NCBI GenBank assembly: GCA_963698265.1
Contig: CAVOQC010000001.1
Coordinates: 1,116,001 to 1,180,000 of the forward strand
From: FEB-7 sp963698265
GTDB taxonomy: Bacteria; Pseudomonadota; Gammaproteobacteria; Burkholderiales; Usitatibacteraceae
DNA length: 64,000 nt
Direction of reading: 5' to 3'
How positions within the stretch are numbered: position 1 is the first letter of the stretch; every line of letters starts with the position of its first letter. The notes beneath the pieces are model-generated. The model saw only the letters and a list, made by a program, of their open reading frames with translations, was not told the origin of the DNA and ran no database searches. Position numbers and translations under genes: made by a program. Positions 18,231-26,925 of this stretch are shown in pieces.

Positions 18231-20108
18231 ATGAAGCATGAGACGCCCGGCGCGGGAAACGCCGCGGAGGACAGCGCCGAGGAGGCGAGCGCGCGTGCGC
18301 AGCGCGAGCTCGATCGAGGCGAGCCGCTGCTCGCCTGCAACACGGCGCAGGCGGCGCTGGACCGCTGGCCGGAGCATGCGCGCCTGCGGCAACTTCACGC
18401 CCTGGCGCTGGTGCGAAGCGGCGACCTCGAGCGCGCGAACCGGATCCTCGCCGCGCTGGCCGCTGAGGGCAGGGACGACGCGGAGACCCTCGGGATGCTC
18501 GCGCGCACCCACAAGGATCTCGCGCTGCGCGAAGCGGAAGGGCCGCGGCGCCGCGAGCACCTCGAGGCGGGATTCAGCCTCTACGAACGGGCCTTCGAAT
18601 CGGCGCGCAAGCGCGGCGCCGTGGCGGACGCGTCCTACACCGGCATCAACGCGGCGACGATGGCGGTCTTCATGGACGACCTCCCGGGCGCGCGCCGGAT
18701 CGCTTCCGCCGTGCGGGAGGCGTGCGGACGCGACGAGGGCCGCAAGGCGCCCGAGCCGGCGCGCTACTGGAGGGAGGCCACCCTCGGGGAGGCGGCGCTG
18801 ATTCTCGGCGATGCCGGGGAGGCGGGCGTGCGCTACCGCAAGGCGAGGCTGCTCTCGGGCAAGCGCTTCGGGGATCTCGGCACCACGCGCCTGCAGGCGC
18901 GACGGCTTCAGGCGCGCCTCCCCGCGACCGGCGTGGACGTGGACGCGCTCCTCGCCGTTCCGCCGGTGCTCGTCTTCACCGGCAACATGGTCGATGCGCC
19001 GGAGCGGGAGGCTGGCCGATTTCCGGCCGCGCTCGAGCCGGCGGTGCGCGAGGCGCTGCGCGAAGCCCTCGCTGCGATCGCCCCTCTCGCGGTGTACGGG
19101 TCCGCCGCCTGCGGAGCCGACATCCTCTGCCTGGAACTCGCGCGCGAGCGGGGAGCCGAGACCCACGTCGTGCTGCCGTTCCCGCCCGCGGAGTTCCGGC
19201 ACGCGAGCGTCGATTTCGCCAGCGGCGACTGGGGCGAGCGATTCGAGCGGGCGCTCGCCGCGGCCCACAGCGTGACGGTGGCGAGCGACCATCGCGCGAG
19301 CGGCAGCGCGGCCTCCTTCGAGTACGCGAACCTCATCGCCACGGGCATGGGGCGGCTGCGGGCGCAGGTGCTCGACGCCCCGCTGCGCGCGCTCGCGGCG
19401 TGGGATGCCGGCGTGCCGGCGTCGCCGGGAGGTGCGGCCTCGGTCGTCTCGCTGTGGCGCTCGCGCGGAATCACCGTGGACACGGTGGACCTCGCGGCGT
19501 TGCGCGCGGACGAAGGCTCGCCCGCTTCCGCGACGCCGGCGGCTTCCGTAGCGGCGACCGACGGCGCCACGCGCCACGAGCTGCGCGCGATGCTCTTCGC
19601 CGACGCCGTCGGCTACAGCCAGCTGAGCGAGGACCAGATCCCGCGCTACATCTCCGGCTTCCTCGGGGCCGTGGCCGAGCTGAGCCGGAAGACCGCGCAC
19701 CCCTTCGAGCACGTCGAGACTTCCGGCGACGGGCTCTACATGGTGTTCGCGACCGTGGCCGACGCGGGCCAGTTCGCCCTCGAGCTGAGCGCGCTCGCCA
19801 ACGGTCTCGACCGCGCGGCCTGCGGCCTGCCGGAGCGCTTCAACCTGCGCATCGCGCTGCACTGCGGCCCGGTGCACTGCGGGCGCGACCCCATCACCGG
19901 TTCGCGCCTCTACACCGGCCCGCACACCAGCCGCACGGCGCGAATCGAGCCGATCACGCCGCCGGGGCAGGTCTACGCGAGCAGCGCCTTCGCCGCCGTT
20001 GCCGCGGCGAGCGGCGCCGACGGGCTCGCGATGGGATATGTCGGGCGCATGCCGCTCGCCAAGGGATACGGTACGCTCGGCCTGTACCACGTCCGTCCGG
20101 CCCACTGA
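18231..20108 (+). CDS. TPR-S / SLOG-like / class III nucleotide cyclase fusion protein
   Basis: A 625-residue soluble protein in three parts. Residues 20-230 are TPRs with the TPR-S (formerly TRAFs-binding) pattern: ALVRSGDLERANRIL, ETLGMLARTHKDLAL, ASYTGINAATMAVF. Residues 245-420 look like a Rossmannoid SLOG nucleotide-binding domain (VYGSAACGADILCLELARE). Residues 450-625 are a class III cyclase domain with both metal aspartates, D458 (FADAVG) and D500 (ETSGDG). E496 occupies the purine-selecting lysine position, as in guanylate cyclases; the transition-state Asn appears to be Ser567 while R571 is kept. TPR-S and SLOG domains are known from bacterial conflict systems. Divergent from the SIR2/TIR-STAND operon and 1 nt upstream of uup. 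Confidence 0.8.
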   Translation: MKHETPGAGNAAEDSAEEASARAQRELDRGEPLLACNTAQAALDRWPEHARLRQLHALALVRSGDLERANRILAALAAEGRDDAETLGMLARTHKDLALREAEGPRRREHLEAGFSLYERAFESARKRGAVADASYTGINAATMAVFMDDLPGARRIASAVREACGRDEGRKAPEPARYWREATLGEAALILGDAGEAGVRYRKARLLSGKRFGDLGTTRLQARRLQARLPATGVDVDALLAVPPVLVFTGNMVDAPEREAGRFPAALEPAVREALREALAAIAPLAVYGSAACGADILCLELARERGAETHVVLPFPPAEFRHASVDFASGDWGERFERALAAAHSVTVASDHRASGSAASFEYANLIATGMGRLRAQVLDAPLRALAAWDAGVPASPGGAASVVSLWRSRGITVDTVDLAALRADEGSPASATPAASVAATDGATRHELRAMLFADAVGYSQLSEDQIPRYISGFLGAVAELSRKTAHPFEHVETSGDGLYMVFATVADAGQFALELSALANGLDRAACGLPERFNLRIALHCGPVHCGRDPITGSRLYTGPHTSRTARIEPITPPGQVYASSAFAAVAAASGADGLAMGYVGRMPLAKGYGTLGLYHVRPAH

Positions 20109-20109
20109 C

Positions 20110-22035
20110 TTGCCGCTCCTCCAGCTCTCCGAAATATCGCTCGCCTTCGGCCACGTGCCGCTCCTCGACCACGCGAGCCTCGTGATCGAGCCGGGCGAGC
20201 GCGTCGGGCTCATCGGGCGAAACGGCACCGGCAAGTCGAGCCTGCTCAGGATCATCGAGGGCACGGCGCGCGCCGACGACGGCGAATCCCGGCTCGCCGC
20301 GGGTGCGAAGCTCGCGTTCGTGCCGCAGGAGCCCGCCTTCGCGCCCGGGCAGACGGTCTACGAGGCGGTGGCCGACGGGCTGGGCGCGAGCGCGCGCCTG
20401 CTGGTGGACTACCACGCGGTGGCCCATGGGCTCGCCGCGCATCCCGGCGGAGCCGAGGAGGCGGCGTTGCTCACCCGCCTGCACGATCTCCAGGAGGCGC
20501 TCGAGGCGGGCGACGGCTGGACGCTCGCGCACCGGATAGAGGCCACGCTCTCTCGCCTGGCACTTCCCGAGGACACGCTGGTGGAGGAGCTCTCGGGAGG
20601 GCTCCGGAAGCGCGTGGCCCTCGCCCGTGCGCTGGTGCTCGAACCCGACCTGCTGCTCCTGGACGAGCCCACCAACCACCTCGACGTCACGGCCATCGAA
20701 TGGCTCGAGGACACGCTCGTCGCCTTCCCCGGCGCGGTGCTCTTCGTCACCCACGACCGGCGCTTCCTCGACCGCGTGGCGCTGCGCATCGTGGAGCTCG
20801 ACCGCGGGCGGCTCGCCGACTTCCCCGGAAACTTCAGCGCCTACGAGGCGCGCAAGGCGGAGATGCTCGCGAGCGAGGCGGTAGTCAACCGCAAGTTCGA
20901 CAAGGTGCTCGCCCAGGAGGAGGCGTGGATCCGCAGGGGCGTGCAGGCGCGGCGCACGCGCGACGAAGGCCGGGTGCGCAGGCTCGAGGCGCTCCGGCTC
21001 GAGCGCGCGGCGCGCCGCGAGCGCGTGGGGCGCGTGGACATCGCCCTCTCGCCGGGCGAGCGCTCCGGCAAGCTCGTGGCCGAACTCGAGGCGGTGAGCA
21101 AGCGTTTCGGCGCCAAGCGCGTGGTGGAGGCGTTTTCCACGCGGGTGATGCGCGGCGACAAGATCGGCCTCATCGGCCCCAACGGCTGCGGCAAGTCGAC
21201 GCTGCTGAAGCTGATCCTGGGCGAGATCGAACCGGATTCCGGCACGGTGCGCCTGGGCACGAAGGTCACCATCGCCTACTTCGACCAGTTCCGCGCGGCG
21301 CTGGACGAGGAAGCCACGCTCGCCGACACGATCTCTCCCGGCGCCGACTTCGTCGAGATCGACGGTACGCGCAAGCACGTGATCAGCTACCTCGGCGATT
21401 TTCTCTTTCCGCCGGAACGCGCCACTGCCCCGGTGAGGACGCTCTCCGGAGGCGAGCGCAACCGCCTGCTGCTCGCGCGCCTCTTCAGCCGGCCCGCGAG
21501 CGTCGTGGTGCTGGACGAGCCGACCAACGACCTGGACATCGAGACGCTGGAACTCCTCGAGGCGCTGCTGCAGGACTACACGGGCACGCTCTTCCTCGTG
21601 AGCCACGACCGGGCCTTCCTCGACAACGTCGTCACGCAGACGATCGCCTACGAAGGCGAGGGCCGGTGGAAGGAGTACGCGGGCGGCTACTCGGACTGGC
21701 AGCGCGCGCGGCGTGCCGCCCCGGAACGGGCAGGCGGTGGCGACGACGAGAGTGGTACGCGCGCCGCGGCGAAGGGCGAAGGGCGGGAGCCGCGCAAGCG
21801 CGCGAAGCTCGGCTTCAAGGAGGCGCGGGAGCTCGATGAGCTTCCGGGAAGGCTCGCGGCGCTGGAGCGGGAGCAGGCGGAACTCGCCGGCCGCCTCGCG
21901 GACCCGGCGCTCTACCAGGACCGCAGCGTGGACCTGAAGGCGCTCAACGCGCGCCGGGAAGCGATCGAAGCCGAACTCACGGGCCTGCTCGAGCGCTGGG
22001 AGATTCTGGAAGCCAAGTCCCGGTCGTCGCGCTGA
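20110..22035 (+). CDS. uup: ABC-F family ATPase (Uup type)
   Basis: A 641-residue soluble protein with two ABC cassettes (P-loops GRNGTGKSS and GPNGCGKST; signatures LSGGLRKR and LSGGERNR; Walker B LLLLDEPTNHLD and VVVLDEPTNDLD), the inter-domain linker, and a charged C-terminal coiled-coil (about 560-641) typical of Uup. ABC-F proteins act on the ribosome or, for Uup, at branched DNA and in ribosome assembly; they are not transporters. TTG at 20110 was taken as the start because the first conserved strand (LQLSEISLAFG) begins four codons later. It lies 1 nt after the cyclase stop, so translation may be coupled to it. Confidence 0.9.
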   Translation: MPLLQLSEISLAFGHVPLLDHASLVIEPGERVGLIGRNGTGKSSLLRIIEGTARADDGESRLAAGAKLAFVPQEPAFAPGQTVYEAVADGLGASARLLVDYHAVAHGLAAHPGGAEEAALLTRLHDLQEALEAGDGWTLAHRIEATLSRLALPEDTLVEELSGGLRKRVALARALVLEPDLLLLDEPTNHLDVTAIEWLEDTLVAFPGAVLFVTHDRRFLDRVALRIVELDRGRLADFPGNFSAYEARKAEMLASEAVVNRKFDKVLAQEEAWIRRGVQARRTRDEGRVRRLEALRLERAARRERVGRVDIALSPGERSGKLVAELEAVSKRFGAKRVVEAFSTRVMRGDKIGLIGPNGCGKSTLLKLILGEIEPDSGTVRLGTKVTIAYFDQFRAALDEEATLADTISPGADFVEIDGTRKHVISYLGDFLFPPERATAPVRTLSGGERNRLLLARLFSRPASVVVLDEPTNDLDIETLELLEALLQDYTGTLFLVSHDRAFLDNVVTQTIAYEGEGRWKEYAGGYSDWQRARRAAPERAGGGDDESGTRAAAKGEGREPRKRAKLGFKEARELDELPGRLAALEREQAELAGRLADPALYQDRSVDLKALNARREAIEAELTGLLERWEILEAKSRSSR

Positions 22036-22231
22036 GCGCATTCCGGGCGGGCCGCCGCGAGCCGGCGCGATGCGGCCCAGGGCCGCGCTGGCCGGACCAT
22101 TACACGTGAAATCGGGAGAGTGATCCGCGGCGCAGCCCGGTGCATTCGCCCGTGCTATGAATGGCGTATCTGGAACGCGGAACTTCCGCTCAACGCTTCA
22201 GGCGAAGCCAGCTCGCCGATCATCGCCACAT

Positions 22232-24715
22232 ATGCTCAACAGCACCGAATCGCTGGAACTCCTCCCCGTCGACGATCATCCGCCCGCCCTCCGCCCCGGC
22301 GAGCGCGCGAACCTGCTTGCGAGCTGGCCGATGCCGCCGGTCTCGCCATGGGCGCCCGGCGAGCTGGGCGAAGGGCCCGAGCGGGCGCACCTGGATTACG
22401 CGGCCGGCCGTCGCGTCGCGGGCGAGGCGTTCATCCTCGGCGCGGACGACGGCGTCCTGTTCCGTGCGGAAGGCGGGAGTTCACGGGAGCACTGGGTGCC
22501 GTTGCGCGATTTCCGGGCGCTGTCCCTCACCCGCCCGCTGGCCCTGGCCGCCCCGCCCTCCGATGGCGCGTGGCTGCGCCGGCGATACCGCCTCGAGCTC
22601 GTGGACGGCACCGTTCGCGAAGGCGAAAGCGCCGGGATGGTGCGCACCGACCTCGGCATCTTCCTGTACCCGCCTGCCGGGGACGCGTCCGTGGCAAGGC
22701 ACTTCATCCCATCCGGCAGAGTGCGTGGGTTCGACTGGACGGGCGCCCCGCGCGGACACGTGCAGCTCGACCTCGACAATATCGTGGCGCCGCCGGAGCC
22801 CGCGGCAACGGAAGCGCCCGCCGCGAAGGAAATCGAGACCATCAACGACCTCCGGGAGACGCTCGCAAGGCTCGCCCGAAGCCCCATTCGCCGGCTCGGC
22901 GAGGTGCTCGTCGATCTCGGCCACATCAGCCAGGCCCAGCTCGACGAGTCGCTCGACCGCCAGCTCGCGGACAAGGACAAGCCCCTGGGGGAGGTGCTGA
23001 TCGAGATGGGCGTCGTGAAGGCCGACCAGCTGAAGGCCGTGCTCGCACAGAAGCTGGGCATCCCGCACGTGGACGCCCGCGTTTTCCCGGCGGACCCGCA
23101 GGCCCGGCTGCTCGTGCCAAGGGCACAGTGCCGCAGGCACAAGCTGATTCCGCTGTGCTTCGACGACGACGGCGGAATCGTCGTCGCGATGGACAACCCG
23201 ATGTCGGGAGAAGCGCTGCAGGCGGTGCGCTTCTCCTCCGGCCGCCGTGTCGTCCCGGTGCTCGGCAGCTGGCCGGACATCCGCGCCGCGCTTGGTTCGC
23301 GCGACGTCTGGGCCACCCATGCCTTCCTGGGCGCGCAGGCGTCGCCCGAACCGACGGCGAAGCCCGGCGTGGAAGCCCAGTTCGTGGACGCGATCGAGTT
23401 CGATCTCGACGGCGTCACCGAGCTCACGACGAAGCTCTCGCTCGAGACGACCTCCCTGGATGCGGAGCCCTCCGATACGGTGAAGGAGAGCGACTCCACG
23501 CTCGTCCGGCTCGTCAACAAGATCATCCTGGACGGACACGAGGGCGGCGCCTCAGACATCCATTTCGAGCCCGCCCCGGGAAACCGGCCGACGCGCATCC
23601 GCATGCGCCGTGACGGCGTGCTTTCCGATTACGCCGAGCTGCCCGCGAAATTCCGCGCGGCTATCGTCTCGCGCATCAAGATCATGGCGAACCTCGACAT
23701 CTCGGAGCGCAGGAAGCCCCAGGACGGGAAGATCGATTTCTCGCGCTTCGGGCCGGCGAAGCTCGAACTGAGGGTCGCCACGATCCCGACCAACAATTCG
23801 CTGGAAAGCGTGATCCTGCGCCTGCTCGTCTCGCATGAGCCGATCCCGGCGGACAAGCTGGGCCTCGATGCGAAGGTCCTCGCCACACTTCGTGTTCTCG
23901 CGGAGCGTCCCCACGGGCTCCTGCTCGTGTGTGGTCCCACGGGCTCGGGCAAGACGACCACGCTTCACTCGCTCCTCGCGATGATCAACACGCCGGAGCG
24001 CAAGATCTGGACGGCCGAAGACCCGATCGAGATCACGCAGGCCGGCCTGTCGCAGGTCCAGGTCAATCCCAAGACCGGCTGGGGATTCGCGGATGCGCTG
24101 CGCGCCTTCCTGCGCGCCGACCCCGACGTGATCATGATCGGCGAGATGCGCGACAAGGTGACCGCCGAGACGGCCGTGGAGGCCTCGCTCACCGGGCACC
24201 TCGTTTTTTCCACGCTGCACACGAACAGCGCGCCCGAAACCGTGACGCGGCTGCTGGACCTCGGCGTGGACCCGTTCAATTTCAGCGATTCGCTCCTGGG
24301 CGTTCTTGCACAGCGCCTCGTGCGCCGGGTCTGCCCGGCATGCTCGAAGAGCGTGGAGCTGCCCGAAGAAGAGGCCCTGCGCCTCGCCGCCGAGTTCTCG
24401 GACCCAGCGGCGCTCGAGCCGGCATCCGTGCTCGCGGACTGGAGGGCGCGTTTCGGCAGGAACGGCGCCCTTTTCACGGCGAAAGGCGAGGGCTGCGAAG
24501 AGTGTCTCGATTCCGGCTACAAGGGCCGCCTCGGCGTGCACGAGTTCATGGCGTCCAGCGCCGGCACCCGCTCGATCATCCAGTCGCGCGGCGCGGCCGA
24601 GGCGCTACGAACGCAGGCGCTCTCCGAAGGCATGCGCACCCTCAAGCAGGACGGGATCGAGAAGATGCTGATGGGGCTCACGACCCTGGAACAGGTGCGG
24701 GGCTCGTGCGGTTGA
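22232..24715 (+). CDS. GspE/PilB-type secretion ATPase with MshEN domain
   Basis: An 827-residue cytoplasmic ATPase. Residues 50-180 form a beta-rich domain I do not recognise, possibly PilZ-like. Residues 218-280 are an MshEN domain with two RLGEVLV-x-LGHIS / PLGEVLIEMGVV repeats, the arrangement known to bind cyclic di-GMP in MshE. The motor follows: ASDIHFEP, Walker A G568PTGSGKT, Asp box WTAEDPIEI, Walker B RADPDVIMIGEMRD, His box GHLVFSTLHTNSA, and a CPAC...CEEC zinc site near the C-terminus. It would power a type IV pilus or type II secretion assembly. No other pilus or Gsp gene is nearby. The start is uncertain; ATG at 22157 is the alternative. Confidence 0.85.
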   Translation: MLNSTESLELLPVDDHPPALRPGERANLLASWPMPPVSPWAPGELGEGPERAHLDYAAGRRVAGEAFILGADDGVLFRAEGGSSREHWVPLRDFRALSLTRPLALAAPPSDGAWLRRRYRLELVDGTVREGESAGMVRTDLGIFLYPPAGDASVARHFIPSGRVRGFDWTGAPRGHVQLDLDNIVAPPEPAATEAPAAKEIETINDLRETLARLARSPIRRLGEVLVDLGHISQAQLDESLDRQLADKDKPLGEVLIEMGVVKADQLKAVLAQKLGIPHVDARVFPADPQARLLVPRAQCRRHKLIPLCFDDDGGIVVAMDNPMSGEALQAVRFSSGRRVVPVLGSWPDIRAALGSRDVWATHAFLGAQASPEPTAKPGVEAQFVDAIEFDLDGVTELTTKLSLETTSLDAEPSDTVKESDSTLVRLVNKIILDGHEGGASDIHFEPAPGNRPTRIRMRRDGVLSDYAELPAKFRAAIVSRIKIMANLDISERRKPQDGKIDFSRFGPAKLELRVATIPTNNSLESVILRLLVSHEPIPADKLGLDAKVLATLRVLAERPHGLLLVCGPTGSGKTTTLHSLLAMINTPERKIWTAEDPIEITQAGLSQVQVNPKTGWGFADALRAFLRADPDVIMIGEMRDKVTAETAVEASLTGHLVFSTLHTNSAPETVTRLLDLGVDPFNFSDSLLGVLAQRLVRRVCPACSKSVELPEEEALRLAAEFSDPAALEPASVLADWRARFGRNGALFTAKGEGCEECLDSGYKGRLGVHEFMASSAGTRSIIQSRGAAEALRTQALSEGMRTLKQDGIEKMLMGLTTLEQVRGSCG

Positions 24716-24826
24716 AGGCGCCCTGAAGGATCGTGGTAGCCTCGGCCCGGACTTCCCCGGCGTGGGGGAACTGCCCGGCGACCGCGACATCCAATCGGTG
24801 GGCTATCGGGAGGGAGGGGGACGAAC

Positions 24827-25627
24827 ATGGGACCGATCCGGATCGGGCTGGTGACTGTCGCGGTGCTCGGGGTTGCCGGCGCCGCGTGGTATTTCTGGTT
24901 GCGCGAGCCGCCGCCTCCCCCACCGCTTTCCGCGCCCGTGGCGCAGGTGCAGCCGGCTCCCGTGCCGCCACCGCCGCCCGAGCACTATCCCGTTCCGGAA
25001 GCGCCACCCCCGGCGGATGCGAAGGCCCCGGAGAAGCCGCTCGCGAAGCTGGACGAGAGCGACAAGGACATGCAGGCCGGGCTCTCGGGCCTCATCGGGT
25101 CCGGCGCGCTCGCTCGCTACTTCAATCTCGAGGGCTTGGTGAGGAACATCGTCGTCACGGTGGACAACCTGCCGCGCAAGACCTTCGCCATGCGCCTGAG
25201 CCCGTTGAAGCCCGTGGGCGGCCTCATCGTGGTCAATGGAAAGGACGCCTCGATGGTGCTCGCCGCGGAGAACGCCGCGCGCTACGCGCCGTGGGTGGGC
25301 GTGCTCGAGAAGGTCGACGCGAGGAAGCTGGTGGCGCTCTACGTGCGCTTCCACCCGCTCTTCCAGCAGGCCTACGTGGAGTTGGGGTACCCCAAGGGCC
25401 ACTTCAACACGCGCCTGGTGCAGGTTATCGACCACCTGCTCACCGCGCCCGAGCCGCCGGAACCTGTCCGGCTCACGGTTCCGCACGTCCTGCACGAGTT
25501 CGCCGACCCGGCGCTCGAGGCGGAATCGGCGGGGCGCAAGGTGCTCTTCCGCATGGGCAATGCCAATGCCGCGAAGGTGAAGGCGAAGCTGCGCGAGATC
25601 CGGCGCGCCCTAGTGCAGGCTCGATGA
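24827..25627 (+). CDS. DUF3014 family membrane-anchored protein
   Basis: A 266-residue protein: a short N-terminal membrane helix (about residues 4-24), a Pro-rich linker (28-65), then a soluble domain with the DUF3014 pattern (LARYFNLEGLVRNIVVTVDN, LPRKTFAMRLSPLKP, YARYAPWVGVLEKVDARKL). The family is widespread in proteobacteria and has no established function. The domain should lie in the periplasm. ATG at 24827 follows a GGGAGGGGG site. It starts 111 nt after the secretion ATPase and its 3' end overlaps the convergent lipoprotein-like gene by 18 nt. Confidence 0.75.
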   Translation: MGPIRIGLVTVAVLGVAGAAWYFWLREPPPPPPLSAPVAQVQPAPVPPPPPEHYPVPEAPPPADAKAPEKPLAKLDESDKDMQAGLSGLIGSGALARYFNLEGLVRNIVVTVDNLPRKTFAMRLSPLKPVGGLIVVNGKDASMVLAAENAARYAPWVGVLEKVDARKLVALYVRFHPLFQQAYVELGYPKGHFNTRLVQVIDHLLTAPEPPEPVRLTVPHVLHEFADPALEAESAGRKVLFRMGNANAAKVKAKLREIRRALVQAR

Positions 25628-26761
25628 CCTGATGCGCGCGAGCTTGGCCGAATAGAGGTCGTGGTCCTTGCGCGTCGTGCTGTGCTCCATCGCAAGCGCG
25701 AGGTGCCGCTTCGCCTTCTCCGGCTCCCCGAGCTTCGCGAGCGCGAGCGCCATCCAGAAGTGGAACTCGTGGTAGTAGGGATCGCGGTCGATCTCCCGGG
25801 CGAAGAGATCGCGCGCGGCCCGGAAGTTGCCTTGCTCCATCGCCTCGCGACCGCGGAGGAAGAACGCGAAGGGCGGGTCGGGCTCGAGTTGCGCGAGGCG
25901 GCGCTCGAGCGCCTGTGATTCGGCCACCCGGCCCAGGCCCGCGAGGACGGGCGCGAGGTTCGAGATCACGTGGGTGTTGCGCGGCTCGCGCTCCAGCGCG
26001 TGGGAGAACACGCGCTCGGCCTGCGCGAGGTGGCCGCGGCGCTGGTAGATCACGCCCAGCGTGTTGTACGCGGTGACGTACGCGGGGTCCTGGAAGACCG
26101 CCTCCCGCGCGAACCAGTAGGCGTCGTCCTCCCGGCCCGCGGAGAGGGCCTCGGCCGCGCGGTTGTTCATGTACATGGCGACGATCGTCGCCTCCTCGAT
26201 CGCGCGCCATCTGCTGTGGCGCAGGTCCGGGGGCGGCAGGAAGTCGACGGTGAGCTGCTCGCCGTCGTCGATGCGGGTGCCGAGCTTCGGCGGCCTGCGG
26301 CCCAGGGTCAGGTTCACGTGGCCGACGGAGAAGTAGAGGTCGCCCCTGCGCGTCCAGTTCTCGTCCACGGAGACGTTCTGGTAGCGCACGCCGATGCCCA
26401 TCTCCTTGGCGAAGGCGGCCGTCATGATGACCAGCGACAGGCAGTTGCCGGTGCGCGCATCGAAGGCCTGGGCGGCGTTGCGGGTGAAGGCCGCGTCGTA
26501 CTCGAGCCGCAGCTGGCCCTTGTTGCGCAGCGCGTCGACGAGCCGCTGCTGGCGGCCCTTGGAGCCGGGCATCTCGCCCAGCTCCGCGGCGAGGTAGTCC
26601 TTCATCTGCGTGCTGACCGCGAAGACTTCCTGCGCGTCGACGCGCGCGGAAGGTGCGGCGAAGAGGCCGTCGGCGAACAACGCCTCCACGTTCGTGGCCG
26701 GCGGCGCGACGGCGCAGGCGCCCGAGGCGAGTACCAGGATCAGGGGTGCCCAAGTCTTCAT
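25610..26761 (-). CDS. Secreted transglutaminase-like protein with TPR repeats
   Basis: A 383-residue exported protein. The N-terminus (LILVLASGAC) looks like a signal peptide with a poor lipobox, so lipidation is uncertain. Residues 75-165 contain a transglutaminase-like core with the cysteine in ARTGNCLSLVIMTAAFAKEMG and a later His in FSVGHVNLTLG, resembling bacterial transglutaminase/SirB1-like peptidases. Residues 200-370 are TPR units (AYVTAYNTLGVIYQRRGHLA and similar). Together this suggests a periplasmic scaffold with possible peptidase activity; no substrate can be named. Its end overlaps the DUF3014 gene tail-to-tail. Confidence 0.7.
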   Translation of the reverse strand: MKTWAPLILVLASGACAVAPPATNVEALFADGLFAAPSARVDAQEVFAVSTQMKDYLAAELGEMPGSKGRQQRLVDALRNKGQLRLEYDAAFTRNAAQAFDARTGNCLSLVIMTAAFAKEMGIGVRYQNVSVDENWTRRGDLYFSVGHVNLTLGRRPPKLGTRIDDGEQLTVDFLPPPDLRHSRWRAIEEATIVAMYMNNRAAEALSAGREDDAYWFAREAVFQDPAYVTAYNTLGVIYQRRGHLAQAERVFSHALEREPRNTHVISNLAPVLAGLGRVAESQALERRLAQLEPDPPFAFFLRGREAMEQGNFRAARDLFAREIDRDPYYHEFHFWMALALAKLGEPEKAKRHLALAMEHSTTRKDHDLYSAKLARIRSSSLH

Positions 26762-26925
26762 GCGGCTTCTCCTTCTGCCATGCCGGCCATTCTGCGACGA
26801 TTCCGCGGGCGCCGGGTTACGGATTGCGCCGGCCGTCCGGTGGGTGCCCGCCGGATGCGCGGCCTCGCCCGGCGCTCCCCGACCCTGCTACGCTCGGCCC
26901 CATTCCACCCGCCGCGGGAGCCGAC

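Noticed and set aside
13374..20108. A prophage or integrative element carrying the conflict genes
   Set aside because: No integrase, transposase, tRNA gene, direct repeats or phage gene was seen at either edge, and base composition matches the neighbours.
17223..20264. 1013-residue minus-strand open frame crossing the cyclase and SIR2/TIR genes
   Set aside because: It spans two divergent genes with good motifs and has none of its own.
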